A stretch of 13,902 nt of DNA from Methanobacteriota archaeon. GTDB taxonomy: Archaea > Hydrothermarchaeota > Hydrothermarchaeia > Hydrothermarchaeales > SZUA-236. The notes under the pieces are model-generated. The model did not search any database. It was not told where the DNA came from and was given only the letters and a program-made list of their open reading frames with translations. The translations under genes were made by a program, and so were the position numbers. How positions within the stretch are numbered: the first letter of the stretch is position 1; each line of letters opens with the position of its first letter. The stretch is taken from contig RFHW01000088.1 of assembly GCA_003695745.1 (NCBI GenBank), positions 1 through 13,902 of the forward strand. The letters run 5' to 3'. This document shows positions 1-11,642 of the stretch, piece after piece.

Positions 1-62
1 AAAAACCGGTGTCGAGCGACCGAAAGCGAGATGATAATCGAAGCTTGAGGGAGGGTGACAAG
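1..62 (-). repeat. tRNA-trailer repeat, copy A (downstream of tRNA-Ala relic)
   Basis: First of two near-identical 62-nt direct repeats; the other lies at 144-206. The copies differ at six positions, all transitions, giving about 90% identity. Read on the minus strand, this copy begins directly after the apparent discriminator base of a tRNA-Ala-like 3' end at position 63. It ends in GGTTTTT at the window edge, so the T-run may be longer than seen. The minus strand contains TCACCCTCC near its start and an inverted repeat around GTCGCTCGAC. I see no open reading frame. The placement right after a tRNA end suggests a tRNA 3' trailer with a T-run terminator. A mobile-element or attachment-site origin is also possible. 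The repeat itself is certain; its function is inferred. Confidence 0.8.
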
Positions 63-118
63 TGGACTCGCCGGGATTTACGCAGGAGGCTGCCGCCCCC
101 TAGCGTTCTACCCCCGCT
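63..118 (-). pseudogene. Apparent tRNA-Ala(GGC) relic lacking its 5' acceptor strand
   Basis: On the minus strand this ends with CGAGTCC plus discriminator A (70-63). That fits the 3' acceptor strand of an archaeal tRNA-Ala whose 5' strand would be GGGCTCG, including the G3-U70 alanine identity pair. It is preceded by a T-stem half CCCGG and T-loop-like AAAT. Further upstream, GGGGGTAGAACGCT resembles a tRNA-Ala D arm. Between them, AGGGG-GCGGCAG-CCTCC can be drawn as an anticodon arm with GGC (94-92) at positions 34-36. The 5' acceptor strand, the first D-stem strand and the 5' T-stem strand are missing, and position 33 is C rather than T. As it stands it cannot form a normal cloverleaf. Bases 80-106 instead fold into a strong hairpin, ACGC(T)AGGGGGC / GCCTCCTGCGT. 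It could be a decayed tRNA or a separate structured RNA. Confidence 0.4.
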
Positions 119-140
119 CCAATCGCCTTTCAGCGATTGG
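119..140. repeat. Perfect 8-bp inverted repeat (stem-loop)
   Basis: CCAATCGC and GCGATTGG flank a 6-nt loop, giving a perfect hairpin on either strand. On the minus strand it lies four bases past the T6 run of trailer repeat B and just before the tRNA-Ala relic. Since the T-run comes before rather than after it, it is not an ordinary stem-plus-U terminator on the minus strand, and on the plus strand it is followed by A residues. It could protect a 3' end or serve as a processing signal. Confidence 0.6.
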
Positions 141-143
141 ATT

Positions 144-151
144 AAAAAACC
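144..151 (-). terminator. T-run terminator at the end of trailer copy B
   Basis: Minus-strand GGTTTTTT, about 56 nt after the tRNA-Ser 3' end. Runs of five or more U in the transcript are the usual intrinsic termination signal of archaeal RNA polymerase. The same GGTTTTT occurs at the end of copy A at the window edge. There is no strong hairpin immediately before it, which archaeal termination does not require. Confidence 0.4.
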
Positions 152-206
152 GGTGTCGAGCGACTGAGAACGAGATGATAATCGAAGTTCGAAGGAGGGT
201 GACAAG
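144..206 (-). repeat. tRNA-trailer repeat, copy B (downstream of tRNA-Ser)
   Basis: Second copy of the 62-nt element. On the minus strand it begins at the base after the tRNA-Ser discriminator (207) and runs to GGTTTTTT. Compared with copy A, all six differences are transitions, clustered at 164-170 and 187-192. Both copies therefore have the same phase relative to a tRNA 3' end, which is what a duplicated trailer would show. No CCA is encoded between tRNA and repeat. Sequence conservation over the whole trailer is more than termination alone should need, so a processed small RNA or a recent duplication are both possible. Confidence 0.8.
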
Positions 207-351
207 CGCCGAGGATGGGATTTGAACCCATGAGTTCCTGATGGAACACAAGCTTTCTGTCCTTCCCTCTTTTTTAGCAGCTGGCTGTGTAAAAAGAGGG
301 TTTTCTCGTGTTGGACTCCAGGCTTGCGCCGTACCGCTTGGCTACCTCGGC
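207..351 (-). tRNA. tRNA-Ser(GGA) with a 61-nt intron
   Basis: The minus strand folds into a class II tRNA. Acceptor GCCGAGG (351-345) pairs with CCTCGGC (214-208), discriminator G is at 207, and CCA is not encoded. The D stem is GCC/GGC. The anticodon stem is CAAGC (326-322) with GCTTG (253-249). The long variable arm is GTTCC-ATCA-GGAAC, and the T arm is ATGGG-TTCAAAT-CCCAT. Removing the intron gives loop CTGGAGA with anticodon GGA (319-317), reading serine UCC/UCU codons. Mature length is 84 nt. The gene lies 86 nt beyond rps10 and is followed with no gap by trailer repeat B. It may have its own promoter at 387-395 or be read through from the ribosomal protein operon. Confidence 0.95.
255..315 (-). 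other. Intron of tRNA-Ser(GGA), position 37/38
   Basis: The anticodon stem is interrupted after CTGGAG and resumes with A plus GCTTG, placing a 61-nt intron at the canonical archaeal position. It folds into a long hairpin, CCCTCTTTTT with AAAAAGAGGG (10 bp). At the junctions a bulge-helix-bulge can be drawn with 3-nt bulges AG|T and AA|A. The central helix has C32-G, T33-A and G34-C but a G35-A mismatch, so the motif is slightly relaxed. Splicing by the archaeal tRNA endonuclease is inferred. No C/D or H/ACA guide motifs were recognised in it. It carries a T5 run on the transcribed strand. Confidence 0.85.
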
Positions 352-386
352 TTGGTTGATGGGGTGGATTAATGGGGTTTGGTGTG

Positions 387-395
387 GATAAAAAG
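387..395 (-). promoter_or_regulatory. Possible TATA box for tRNA-Ser
   Basis: In the 86-nt spacer between rps10 and tRNA-Ser the minus strand has CCAAAAACTTTTTATCC. TTTTTATC resembles an archaeal TATA box with an A-rich upstream stretch where TFB would bind. Its centre is about 40 nt from the tRNA 5' end, which would put initiation near 366 and leave a leader of about 15 nt. The T5 part could equally terminate the rps10 transcript. The rest of the spacer (352-437) shows no gene. Confidence 0.35.
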
Positions 396-437
396 TTTTT
401 GGAGGTTTGAGTGGCGGTGTCTTGAGCGGCTGTTCTT

Positions 438-746
438 CTATGTTCGGAGCTCGATCTCTATGTTCACGCCGTCCGGGACTGTGACCCTCATTATCTGGTG
501 CATGGTGCGCTCGTCTGCGTCTATGTCGATGAGCCTTTTGTGTATGCGCATCTCCCAGTGCTCCCATGTGGCGGTGCCGTCGCCGGAGGGTGATTTCCTT
601 GTGGGCACTCTGAGGCGTTTTGTGGGCAAGGGTATAGGTCCGGACATGCTCACACCTGTCTTGGATGCGATCTCCTTCATCTGGGCGCATACGTCCTCGA
701 GCTTGATGTGGTCCGGGCCTGAGAGTTTTATCCTTGCCTTCTGCAT
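438..746 (-). CDS. rps10: 30S ribosomal protein S10 (uS10)
   Basis: A 102-residue protein of the archaeal S10 family, a component of the 30S subunit head that contacts S3 and S14. It starts [10 protein letters not shown] and shows the family block [14 protein letters not shown] (about residues 40-53), followed by a [15 protein letters not shown] segment and the C-terminal strand [11 protein letters not shown]. Length matches archaeal homologues. The ATG start at 746 is 19 nt after the EF-1alpha stop, with AAAGGC as a modest ribosome binding site. In archaea rps10 commonly follows tuf, as here. It is the last coding gene of the run; a T5 run at 391-395 about 43 nt beyond its TAG stop may end the transcript. 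In bacteria S10 also works with NusB in antitermination; nothing in this sequence tests that role. Confidence 0.97.
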   Translation of the reverse strand: MQKARIKLSGPDHIKLEDVCAQMKEIASKTGVSMSGPIPLPTKRLRVPTRKSPSGDGTATWEHWEMRIHKRLIDIDADERTMHQIMRVTVPDGVNIEIELRT

Positions 747-765
747 AGTGCCTTTGCGCCTTTTT

Positions 766-2049
766 TTATTTTGCGGGTGTGACGTTGACCACCATGCCGG
801 CGGCCACTGTTGTGCCCATATCCCTTATGGCGAATCTGCCGAGTTGCGGGATCTCCTTGAATTTCTCGATCACGAGGGGCCGTGTTGGCTCGATCCGCAC
901 CACACCGGCGTCGCCTGTCTTGAGGAATGTGGGGTTTTTCTCAAGGACGTTGCCTGTCTTGGGGTCGAGCTTGGATATGAGCTCCACGAACTTGCAGGCC
1001 ACCTGCGCTGTGTGTGCGTGGAAGACGGGTGTGTATCCCACGGTGATTGCCGAGGGATGGTTCAGGACCACGATCTGTGCTGTGAACTCCTTTGCCACGG
1101 TGGGCGGTTTGCTGGCAGGGCCTGCCACGTCCCCCCGTCTTATGTCGTCTTTCCCGACGCCGCGGACGTTGAATCCGATGTTGTCTCCGGGCTCTGCCTT
1201 GTCCATGCTTTCATGGTGCATCTCGATGGACTTCACCTCGCCTGAAACCCCTGCGGGCTCGAAGACGACCTTGTCGCCTACCTTGAGGACGCCTGTCTCC
1301 ACCCTGCCCACCGGGACGGTGCCGATGCCGGTGATGCTGTAGACGTCCTGCACAGGGAGCCTGAGCGGGAGCTGGGTGGGTTTTTCAGGCACCTTGAGGT
1401 TGTTCAGCGCCTCCAGGAGTGTGGGGCCTGTCCACCAGCTGAGGTTTCCCTTTTCCTTCACGTTGTCGCCCTTCAGCCCTGACGTGGGGAGGAAGGTGAG
1501 CTGCTCTGGCTTGAATCCAACCACCTTGAAGAGGGTGTCAAGGAGACCCTTTGTCTCCTCATATTTCTTCTGGTCGTAGTTGACGGTGTCCATCTTGTTG
1601 ATGGCAACGATCATCTGCTTGATGCCGAGGGTCCAGCTGAGGAAGACGTGCTCCTTGGTCTGTGGCATGAGCCCGCCTTTCTCATCTCTCTCGCCCACTG
1701 CCACCACGAGCACGGCGGCGTCTGCCTGGCTTGCGCCGGTGATCATGTTCTTCACGAAGTCTCGATGTCCCGGGGCGTCTATGATGGTGAAGTAGTATTT
1801 GTCTGTGTCGAACCTGCGGTGGGCCACGTCGATGGTGAGGCCGCGCTCCCTCTCTTCCTTGAGGTTGTCCATGACCCAGGCGAACTCGAAGGTCGCCTTC
1901 CCTATCTTCTCTGCCTCCTCTTTGTACTTCTCGATTATGTGTTTCTGGATCGCTCCAGTCTCAAAGAGAAGTCTGCCCACGGTGGTGGATTTCCCGTGGT
2001 CCACATGTCCTATAACGACTATATTCAAATGGGGTTTTTCTGCTGCCAT
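766..2049 (-). CDS. tuf: Translation elongation factor EF-1alpha (aEF1A)
   Basis: A 427-residue cytosolic GTPase that delivers aminoacyl-tRNA to the ribosomal A site. The GTP-binding motifs are visible: P-loop GHVDHGKST (14-22), switch region GLTID (70-74), DAPGH (91-95) and NKMD (151-154). Domain 2 begins near [26 protein letters not shown]. Domain 3 contains [20 protein letters not shown]. The C-terminus is the family-typical [10 protein letters not shown]. Length is normal and no intein is present. The ATG at 2049 is supported by the strong ribosome binding site AGGAGGT (2066-2060) with a 10-nt spacer, placed in the 19-nt gap after EF-2. It probably shares a transcript with EF-2 and S10. 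Confidence 0.98.
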   Translation of the reverse strand: MAAEKPHLNIVVIGHVDHGKSTTVGRLLFETGAIQKHIIEKYKEEAEKIGKATFEFAWVMDNLKEERERGLTIDVAHRRFDTDKYYFTIIDAPGHRDFVKNMITGASQADAAVLVVAVGERDEKGGLMPQTKEHVFLSWTLGIKQMIVAINKMDTVNYDQKKYEETKGLLDTLFKVVGFKPEQLTFLPTSGLKGDNVKEKGNLSWWTGPTLLEALNNLKVPEKPTQLPLRLPVQDVYSITGIGTVPVGRVETGVLKVGDKVVFEPAGVSGEVKSIEMHHESMDKAEPGDNIGFNVRGVGKDDIRRGDVAGPASKPPTVAKEFTAQIVVLNHPSAITVGYTPVFHAHTAQVACKFVELISKLDPKTGNVLEKNPTFLKTGDAGVVRIEPTRPLVIEKFKEIPQLGRFAIRDMGTTVAAGMVVNVTPAK

Positions 2050-2059
2050 TTTTTCTCAA

Positions 2060-2066
2060 ACCTCCT
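2060..2066 (-). promoter_or_regulatory. Strong Shine-Dalgarno of the EF-1alpha gene
   Basis: AGGAGGT on the minus strand, 10 nt before the EF-1alpha ATG. It is among the best matches to the 16S rRNA anti-Shine-Dalgarno in the window, fitting the high translation expected for an elongation factor. It lies wholly in the gap after the EF-2 TAA. Confidence 0.75.
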
Positions 2067-2068
2067 GG

Positions 2069-4225
2069 TTAGATACCTTTTCTTCTCCTAATCTCATTTA
2101 TAAGCTTATCCTGAAGCTCCGGCGGCACCCTTTCAAAGCCTGCGTGCTCTGTGGCCCAGAGGGCCCGTCCTTCTGTTGCGGAGCGTATCCCCGAGGCGAA
2201 GCCGAACATGTCGGCCACAGGACATTTGGCCTCCACAATGGTCATGTCCTGCTCCTGCCTCATCTCGATGATCTGGCCCCGGCGGCTCTGTACCTCCCGG
2301 ATAGCTCCTCCCATATAGTCATTTGGTACATGAATAAATACTTTTTGCATGGGCTCCAGGAGAACGGCCTTCGCCTCAACCATGGCCTGTCTGATGGCGT
2401 CCCGAACAGCGGGTATGACCTGGGCCGGACCGCGGTGGATGGAGTCCTCATGGAGCTTCACGTCCACAAGCCTCACCTTCACGCCCATAACCTTCTCTTT
2501 GGCGAGAGGGCCGTTGTCCATGGCCTCGTGGAAGCCTTCGATTATGAGGCCTATCACCTCGTTCAGATACTGAATGCCTTTGGTAACGTCTGTGAAGAGG
2601 TTATTGAGATATATCTCCTGGGCCCCCTTTGCCTCTACCTTGTCCATCCCCACGTTCAACAGAGCCGCTCCAAGCTCCTGCCCCTTGAGCTTCTCAGGCT
2701 TGATCTCGCCCTCTGCAAGGGCGTCAAAGACCGCCTTGTCAAGGGGCTCGACGGTGAAGTAGAAGCGGTTGTGTTTGTTGGGGCTCTTTCCCTCCACAGA
2801 CCCGGATTTCGCTGTAACAGACTCCCGATAGACCACGATGGGCTTTGAGCCCACGATGTCCACGCCCTTCTCCTTGATACGGTACTCGGTGATCTCCAGG
2901 TGGAGCTCTCCCATGCCTGATAGGAGGTGCTCGCCTGTCTCCTCGTTTATCTCAACCCGCAGAGTGGGGTCCTCTTTTGCGAGCTGGCGCAGGACCTCGA
3001 TGAGCTTGGGCAGGTCCTTCATGTTCTTGGCCTCGATGGCCTTGGTCACCACCGGCTCGGAGGTGTGCTTCATCTCCTCGAAGGGCGCAAGCTCCACGCC
3101 CGCCTCTGAGATGGTCTCGCCTGCTATCGCCTCCTTCAGGCCGGTGATGGCCGCGATGTTGCCTGCAGGCACCTCCTCTGCGATAACCCTCTCCGCCCCC
3201 ATGTAGACGCCTACCTGCTGGATACGGGCCTTGGTCTTCATGTTGTAGAGATAGACCTCGCTGCCCTTTTTGATGGTGCCTGAGAAGACCCTGCCTGTGG
3301 CCACCTCCCCGGCATTGGGGTCTATGGATATGTCTGTGATCATCATGGCGAGCTTTGCCTTCTGGTCGCACTGGACCATGGCCCGCCCCTCCTCTGATTC
3401 CACGTCGCCGGACCATATCTGGGGGATCCTGTATCTCTGGGCCGTCTTCGGGTCCGGGAGGTGTTTCACCACCATGTCAAGGAGTATCTCGGCGATAGGC
3501 GCCTTCTTGGCCAGCTCCTTTTGTTTCTCGCCCTGATTGTATTCGATGATGTCCTTGAATGTGATGCCGCTCTTCTGCATGTATGGGACGTTTATGGCCC
3601 AGTTGTGGTAGGCCGAGCCGAAGGCCACGGTGCCCTCTGCCACGTTGGCGAGCCACTCTTTCTGGAACTCCTTGGGCGCCCCCTTCTTGATGAGCTTGTT
3701 AAAGTCGTTTATAATGTTCATGAACCGGTTCTGCATCTCCTCAGGTGTGAGCTTGAGCTCGTTTATGAGGCGGTCCACCTTGTTGATGAAGAGCACGGGC
3801 TTCACCCGCTCCTTGAGGGCCTGCCTCACCACCGTCTCGGTCTGGGGCATGCAGCCTTCCACTGCGCAGGCCACAACGATAACGCCGTCCACGGCCCGCA
3901 TCGCCCGTGTCACGTCGCCGCCGAAGTCCACATGGCCCGGTGTGTCTATCATGTTTATCAGGTACTCCTCGCCCTGGTACTCATGGACCATGGAGACGTT
4001 CGCGGCGTTGATGGTGATGCCCCGTGCCTGCTCCTGAACGTCCGAGTCAAGGTAGAGCTGGCTCCCTGCGAGCTCAGGCGAGATGAGGCCGGCAGCTGCA
4101 AGGAGGTTGTCGCTCAAGGTGGTCTTGCCGTGGTCGATGTGAGCGACGATGCCTATGTTCCTGATGTTCTCTGGAACGTGCATCATCTTCTGGATCTCGC
4201 TCACCATCTTCTTCCGAATGCCCAT
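2069..4225 (-). CDS. fusA: Translation elongation factor EF-2 (aEF2), translocase
   Basis: A 718-residue GTPase that drives tRNA/mRNA translocation on the ribosome. The start [15 protein letters not shown] is the usual archaeal EF-2 N-terminus. G motifs are AHIDHGKTT (28-36), RGITIN (68-73), DTPGH (94-98) and NKVD (148-151). Near the C-terminus [16 protein letters not shown] holds the histidine (about residue 597) expected to become diphthamide, the target of diphtheria-toxin type ADP-ribosylation. Domain IV and V segments ([29 protein letters not shown]) are intact. Length is slightly under 730, within family range. The ATG lies 6 nt after the rps7 stop; the TGA of rps7 sits inside GGTGA, which may act as the binding site and couple translation. 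Confidence 0.98.
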   Translation of the reverse strand: MGIRKKMVSEIQKMMHVPENIRNIGIVAHIDHGKTTLSDNLLAAAGLISPELAGSQLYLDSDVQEQARGITINAANVSMVHEYQGEEYLINMIDTPGHVDFGGDVTRAMRAVDGVIVVACAVEGCMPQTETVVRQALKERVKPVLFINKVDRLINELKLTPEEMQNRFMNIINDFNKLIKKGAPKEFQKEWLANVAEGTVAFGSAYHNWAINVPYMQKSGITFKDIIEYNQGEKQKELAKKAPIAEILLDMVVKHLPDPKTAQRYRIPQIWSGDVESEEGRAMVQCDQKAKLAMMITDISIDPNAGEVATGRVFSGTIKKGSEVYLYNMKTKARIQQVGVYMGAERVIAEEVPAGNIAAITGLKEAIAGETISEAGVELAPFEEMKHTSEPVVTKAIEAKNMKDLPKLIEVLRQLAKEDPTLRVEINEETGEHLLSGMGELHLEITEYRIKEKGVDIVGSKPIVVYRESVTAKSGSVEGKSPNKHNRFYFTVEPLDKAVFDALAEGEIKPEKLKGQELGAALLNVGMDKVEAKGAQEIYLNNLFTDVTKGIQYLNEVIGLIIEGFHEAMDNGPLAKEKVMGVKVRLVDVKLHEDSIHRGPAQVIPAVRDAIRQAMVEAKAVLLEPMQKVFIHVPNDYMGGAIREVQSRRGQIIEMRQEQDMTIVEAKCPVADMFGFASGIRSATEGRALWATEHAGFERVPPELQDKLINEIRRRKGI

Positions 4226-4231
4226 ATGCCT

Positions 4232-4828
4232 TCACCGCGCCGCCTTTGCAATCCTCTCTATCTCCTCTTTCCTTGAGATAGAGTAGCATTTGTTGTCCTG
4301 TTTAGAAGCGGATATGATCTCCTCGGCAAGGGCTTGGGCAAGGGACTTCTTCTTCTTAAAAGCAGATTTGGCAGCCCCTGCAGCTATGAACCTGAGGGCC
4401 ACATCGAGGCGCCGCTTCGGTGCCACGTCCACGGACTGATGGTAGGAGACGCCGCCGTATTTTAGCATGGTGGTCTCCTCCCGCGGCGAGGCATATGAAA
4501 CGGCCTCAACCAGCACCTGAATGGGGTTCCTCTTGGTCCGCTTCTCAATGATCTCAAAGGCCTCCTTCACTATCCTGTAGGCGAGCATCTTCTTGCCGGT
4601 GTTCCTGCCGCTCGTCCTTCTGTGGGTCTTGCCCTCGTGGCCTGTTACCATGAGCTTGTTCATAAGCCGCTCCACAAGATGTATCTCTGCCTGTGAGAAC
4701 TGCTTGTTGGCGTTCCTCGCCCCGCCGTGGGGCACGGCCACGTCCCTCAGGGAGATATAGCGCTTCAAACCGGGGTCATGGACGACAACGTCCTTGGTGT
4801 CCCACCTGCCAAAGACCTTGAGCTCCAT
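4232..4828 (-). CDS. rps7: 30S ribosomal protein S7 (uS7)
   Basis: A 198-residue primary 16S rRNA-binding protein that nucleates the 30S head and lies near the E-site tRNA. It shows archaeal S7 features: an N-terminal extension (KVFGRWDTKDVVV), GKTHRRTSGRNTGKKMLAYRIV (split around residues 66-87), the NPIQVLVEAVSYASPREETT segment with the S7 signature, and the C-terminal block ending RKEEIERIAKAAR. Length fits archaeal S7. The ATG start is one base after the rps12 TAA stop, so ribosomes probably reinitiate. The GGTGA just upstream, inside the end of rps12, can serve as the binding site. Confidence 0.97.
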   Translation of the reverse strand: MELKVFGRWDTKDVVVHDPGLKRYISLRDVAVPHGGARNANKQFSQAEIHLVERLMNKLMVTGHEGKTHRRTSGRNTGKKMLAYRIVKEAFEIIEKRTKRNPIQVLVEAVSYASPREETTMLKYGGVSYHQSVDVAPKRRLDVALRFIAAGAAKSAFKKKKSLAQALAEEIISASKQDNKCYSISRKEEIERIAKAAR

Positions 4829-4829
4829 C

Positions 4830-5267
4830 TTATCTCACCGGCTTCTCCTTGCGCCCCCTCACCATCTCGTCGAGGGAGACGTTGTTCACCTTTATGACCT
4901 TCCACCTCACGCCCGGGAGATCCCCGTACGACTTGCCCTTTGAGCCGCCTATCCCCTCCACAACCACCTCATCGTGCTCATCGATAAAATTGATGGCGCC
5001 GTTGCCCACGGCGAAGGCCGTTATCTGCCTGCCGTTCTTTATGAGCTGCACCTTCACGCACTTCCTGATAGCTGAGTTGGGCTGCTTTGCCTCTACGCCT
5101 ACCTTCTCAAGGACGATGCCCCGTGCCTGAGGCGCGCCTTCCAGCGGGTCGGATTTCTTCTTGAGGTCCAGGACCCGCCTCTTGTACTTTGAGTCGTTCC
5201 ACCTGAACTTCTGCCTCATACCTTTCAGCTTTCTTGCTGTATACTCGCCTGTAGGCTTCTTTGCCAC
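4830..5267 (-). CDS. rps12: 30S ribosomal protein S12 (uS12)
   Basis: A 145-residue protein of the decoding centre, needed for accurate codon reading. The key loop [10 protein letters not shown] (61-70) and the second decoding loop [10 protein letters not shown] (113-122) are present. The N-terminal basic stretch ([13 protein letters not shown]) resembles archaeal and eukaryotic S12/S23 rather than bacterial S12. The start codon is GTG at 5267, preceded by GAGGTGA about 8 nt upstream that overlaps the nusA stop. Its place between nusA and rps7 is the conserved archaeal order. Confidence 0.97.
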   Translation of the reverse strand: MAKKPTGEYTARKLKGMRQKFRWNDSKYKRRVLDLKKKSDPLEGAPQARGIVLEKVGVEAKQPNSAIRKCVKVQLIKNGRQITAFAVGNGAINFIDEHDEVVVEGIGGSKGKSYGDLPGVRWKVIKVNNVSLDEMVRGRKEKPVR

Positions 5268-5279
5268 TTTTCTTTCACC

Positions 5280-5708
5280 TCAAAGGATCACAACATCGTC
5301 CACGTCGTGGTGCCTTGCTGCAATCTTCTTTATCCTCTGGATGTTCTTTCCTCGCCGGCCAATGGCTGCCGCCCTGTCCCGGGGGCTCACAGATATCCTT
5401 GCCACGGCCTTCGAGTTCTTTCCTTCTATCTTCAGCTTTACGGGCCTGATTGGATAGACAAGGTTTCTTATAAATTTAACTGGGTCTTCTGAGTACTCTA
5501 CAACGGTCACCTCCCTTTTAAGGATTTTGGAGGCCTGCCTGATATTCGACCCGCCTTTCCCGATGGCCCTGCCCATGTCCCCTTCGTTGACTATGAAGGT
5601 TATGCTGCCATCGTCATCTATGATGCAGTCCCTTGCGGTGGCCTTTGTCAGCCCTTCAAAGAGGGCTATACAGCCTATCTCATCGCCAGAGAGCTTTATC
5701 CCTGCCAT
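5280..5708 (-). CDS. nusA: NusA-like transcription factor, two KH domains
   Basis: A 142-residue archaeal NusA homologue. It consists only of RNA-binding KH domains and lacks the N-terminal polymerase-binding and S1 domains of bacterial NusA, which is normal for archaea. The first KH domain has the GKGG loop (50-53, in AIGKGGSNIRQ) and the second has GRRG (117-120, in AIGRRGKNIQR). It is presumed to act in transcription elongation or termination. The chosen ATG at 5708 follows the rpl30e stop by one base and sits right after GGTGA; the frame stays open upstream to 5867, but that extension lies wholly inside rpl30e and lacks family similarity. It is probably cotranscribed with the polymerase genes. 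Confidence 0.95.
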   Translation of the reverse strand: MAGIKLSGDEIGCIALFEGLTKATARDCIIDDDGSITFIVNEGDMGRAIGKGGSNIRQASKILKREVTVVEYSEDPVKFIRNLVYPIRPVKLKIEGKNSKAVARISVSPRDRAAAIGRRGKNIQRIKKIAARHHDVDDVVIL

Positions 5709-5709
5709 C

Positions 5710-9813
<4,104 letters not shown>

Positions 9814-9817
<4 letters not shown>

Positions 9818-11628
9818 GCCTTATCACCCAGTATGAGCTTTGGATTCACACAGAGGGCCTTCAGCTCGTCCAGCAGGAGCTTGAAGGCATAGGACACCTC
9901 CACCTCGGCGACCTCGATGTTCCTGCCGCAGATGGAGCAGTAAACAGAGTCGCGGAGCCTGTCATAGACCGCCGGCGAGCCGCATCTCTCGCAGACCTGC
10001 ATCACATACTTGTCTGACTCATCGAGCAGCCTCTCCTTGAGGAGCATTGTAGAGCCATAGGCGATGAGGCAGTCTCTCTCCATCTCTCCAAAGCGCAGGC
10101 CCCCCTCCCTGGCACGGCCCTCTGTGGGCTGGCGGGTGAGCACCTGCACAGGCCCCCGGCTCCGGGCATGCATCTTGCCTGAGACCAGGTGATGGAGCTT
10201 CTGATAATAGGCCACGCCTATGAATATCTCTGCCTCGATCATCTCGCCGGTGATGCCGTTGTACATGATCTCCCTTGAGTTGGGTTTGAAGCCGTTCTCC
10301 TTGAGGGCCGCTCTCAGCTCCTCCTCAGGGGTGCTTGAGAAAGGCGTTGCATCCACCCGAGTCCCCTCCAGAGAGGCGACCTTGCCACCTATCATCTCAA
10401 GGATCTGGCCGACGGTCATCCTCGAAGGTATCACGTGCGGGTTTATTATGAGGTCCGGTATCACCCCGTCGGCCGTGAACGGCATGTCCTCGGGGTCGAC
10501 GATGAGACCTATCACACCCTTCTGCCCGTGCCGCGATGCGAACTTGTCGCCGAGCTCAGGGATCCTCTGGTCCCGCATCCTGATCTTCACAAGCTTGTTC
10601 CCGTTCGCGCTCTCTGTGATAAGGACCATGTCCACGGTGCCCTTTTCGCCGTATCTCACCGTTACAGAGGTGTCCCTCCTCTTTTCCCTGGAAATCCCGT
10701 ATTCGCTCACCTCCTCAAGGAACCTCGGCGGCGAGGTCTTGCCTATTAGCACCTGCCCCGCCTTCACATCCGACTCAGGCTCAACTATCCCGTCTTCACC
10801 CAGATAGATGTAGTCCTCCTCAGAGCGGTAGCCGCGGATCTCAGGGTCAGGCAGCTCGAAGAGGTCCACCTGCCCGCCGGGATATCTCCGCTCCTCAGCC
10901 TCATAGCTTCTGAAGAAGGTGCTCCTTCCAAGACCCCTGTCTATGCTGGCGCGGTTGAATATGAAGGCATCCTCCATATTATACCCGTAGTAGGAGATGA
11001 CGGCCACCACGAAGTTCTGTCCAGCGGCCCTCTTGTCATAGCCCACCGTGGGCGTCACCGCCGTCATGGCAAGGGGCTTCTGTGGATAGTGGAGCAGATG
11101 CCCCCGTGTGTCGGTGCGGAACTTGTAGTTCGATGCATAGAACCCTATGGACTGCTTTATCATGCCGGCGCCCATTGTGTTCCTGGGCGATGAGTTGTAC
11201 TGGGGGAAGGGCAGAATCGCGCTGCTGATGCCCAGTATCAGGAGCGGGTCGATCTCAAGGTGGGTGTGCTCCGGTGTGAGATCCTCAGGCGATATTGCAA
11301 TGAGGGCGTTCTCCTCCTCATCAGAGTCAAGGTACTCTATGTATCCTTTGTTCACAAGGTCCTCCCAGGTGAGCTTTCCCTCCTTTATCTTCTTTATCTC
11401 CTCCTCAGTTATCCTGGGCCTGCCCTTTTCAACGACGATGAGGGGCCTTCGCGCCCTGCCTGAATCTGAGTTGATGAGAACCTCGTTTGTGTCCTCCACA
11501 TAGGAGACGTTTATCTGGTGGGATATCCTGCCCTTCCTCCTCAGCTCTTTGAGCTCCTTTACGAGGGCCTCATGGTCCGGATGGGTCCCGATGAGCCTTC
11601 CGTTTACATATACGTTTGTCTCTTTCAA
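9814..11628 (-). CDS. rpoB1: DNA-directed RNA polymerase subunit B'
   Basis: The C-terminal half of the beta/RPB2 subunit, 604 residues from the preferred start. Conserved blocks are [11 protein letters not shown] (about 143), GYNMEDA (about 215), [12 protein letters not shown] (about 360) and RTPF-like region VDATPFSS. The end has a zinc site CERC...CSIC (546, 549, 564, 567). I chose TTG at 11628 because AGGAGGAG (11642-11635) sits 6 nt before it. An upstream in-frame TTG at 11646 would overlap the B'' stop and add six residues encoded by the Shine-Dalgarno itself. It abuts A' with an ATGA overlap. Together with B'' it forms the complete second-largest subunit. Confidence 0.96.
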
Positions 11629-11634
11629 GCGCTT

Positions 11635-11642
11635 CTCCTCCT
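11635..11642 (-). promoter_or_regulatory. Shine-Dalgarno that sets the B' start
   Basis: AGGAGGAG on the minus strand directly follows the B'' TGA and stands 6 nt before TTG at 11628. This is the ideal distance for that TTG and impossible for the earlier in-frame TTG at 11646, which lies upstream of it. Confidence 0.75.

Noticed and set aside
144..206. C/D box sRNA on the plus strand in the repeat (CTGA at 163-166 and ATGATAA at 175-181)
   Set aside because: Only a D'/C'-like pair with an imperfect C box is present, the CTGA is CCGA in copy A, and no outer C and D boxes or closing stem are seen.
1..206. CRISPR array
   Set aside because: Only two copies 143 nt apart, a 62-nt unit, and the intervening sequence is a tRNA-like relic plus hairpin rather than a spacer.
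379..4276. Long plus-strand open frames (for example 379-1245, 1799-2848, 3461-4276) opposite rps10, EF-1alpha and EF-2
   Set aside because: They lie antisense to strongly conserved genes, show no recognisable family, have composition expected from the complement of GC-rich codons, and lack ribosome binding sites.
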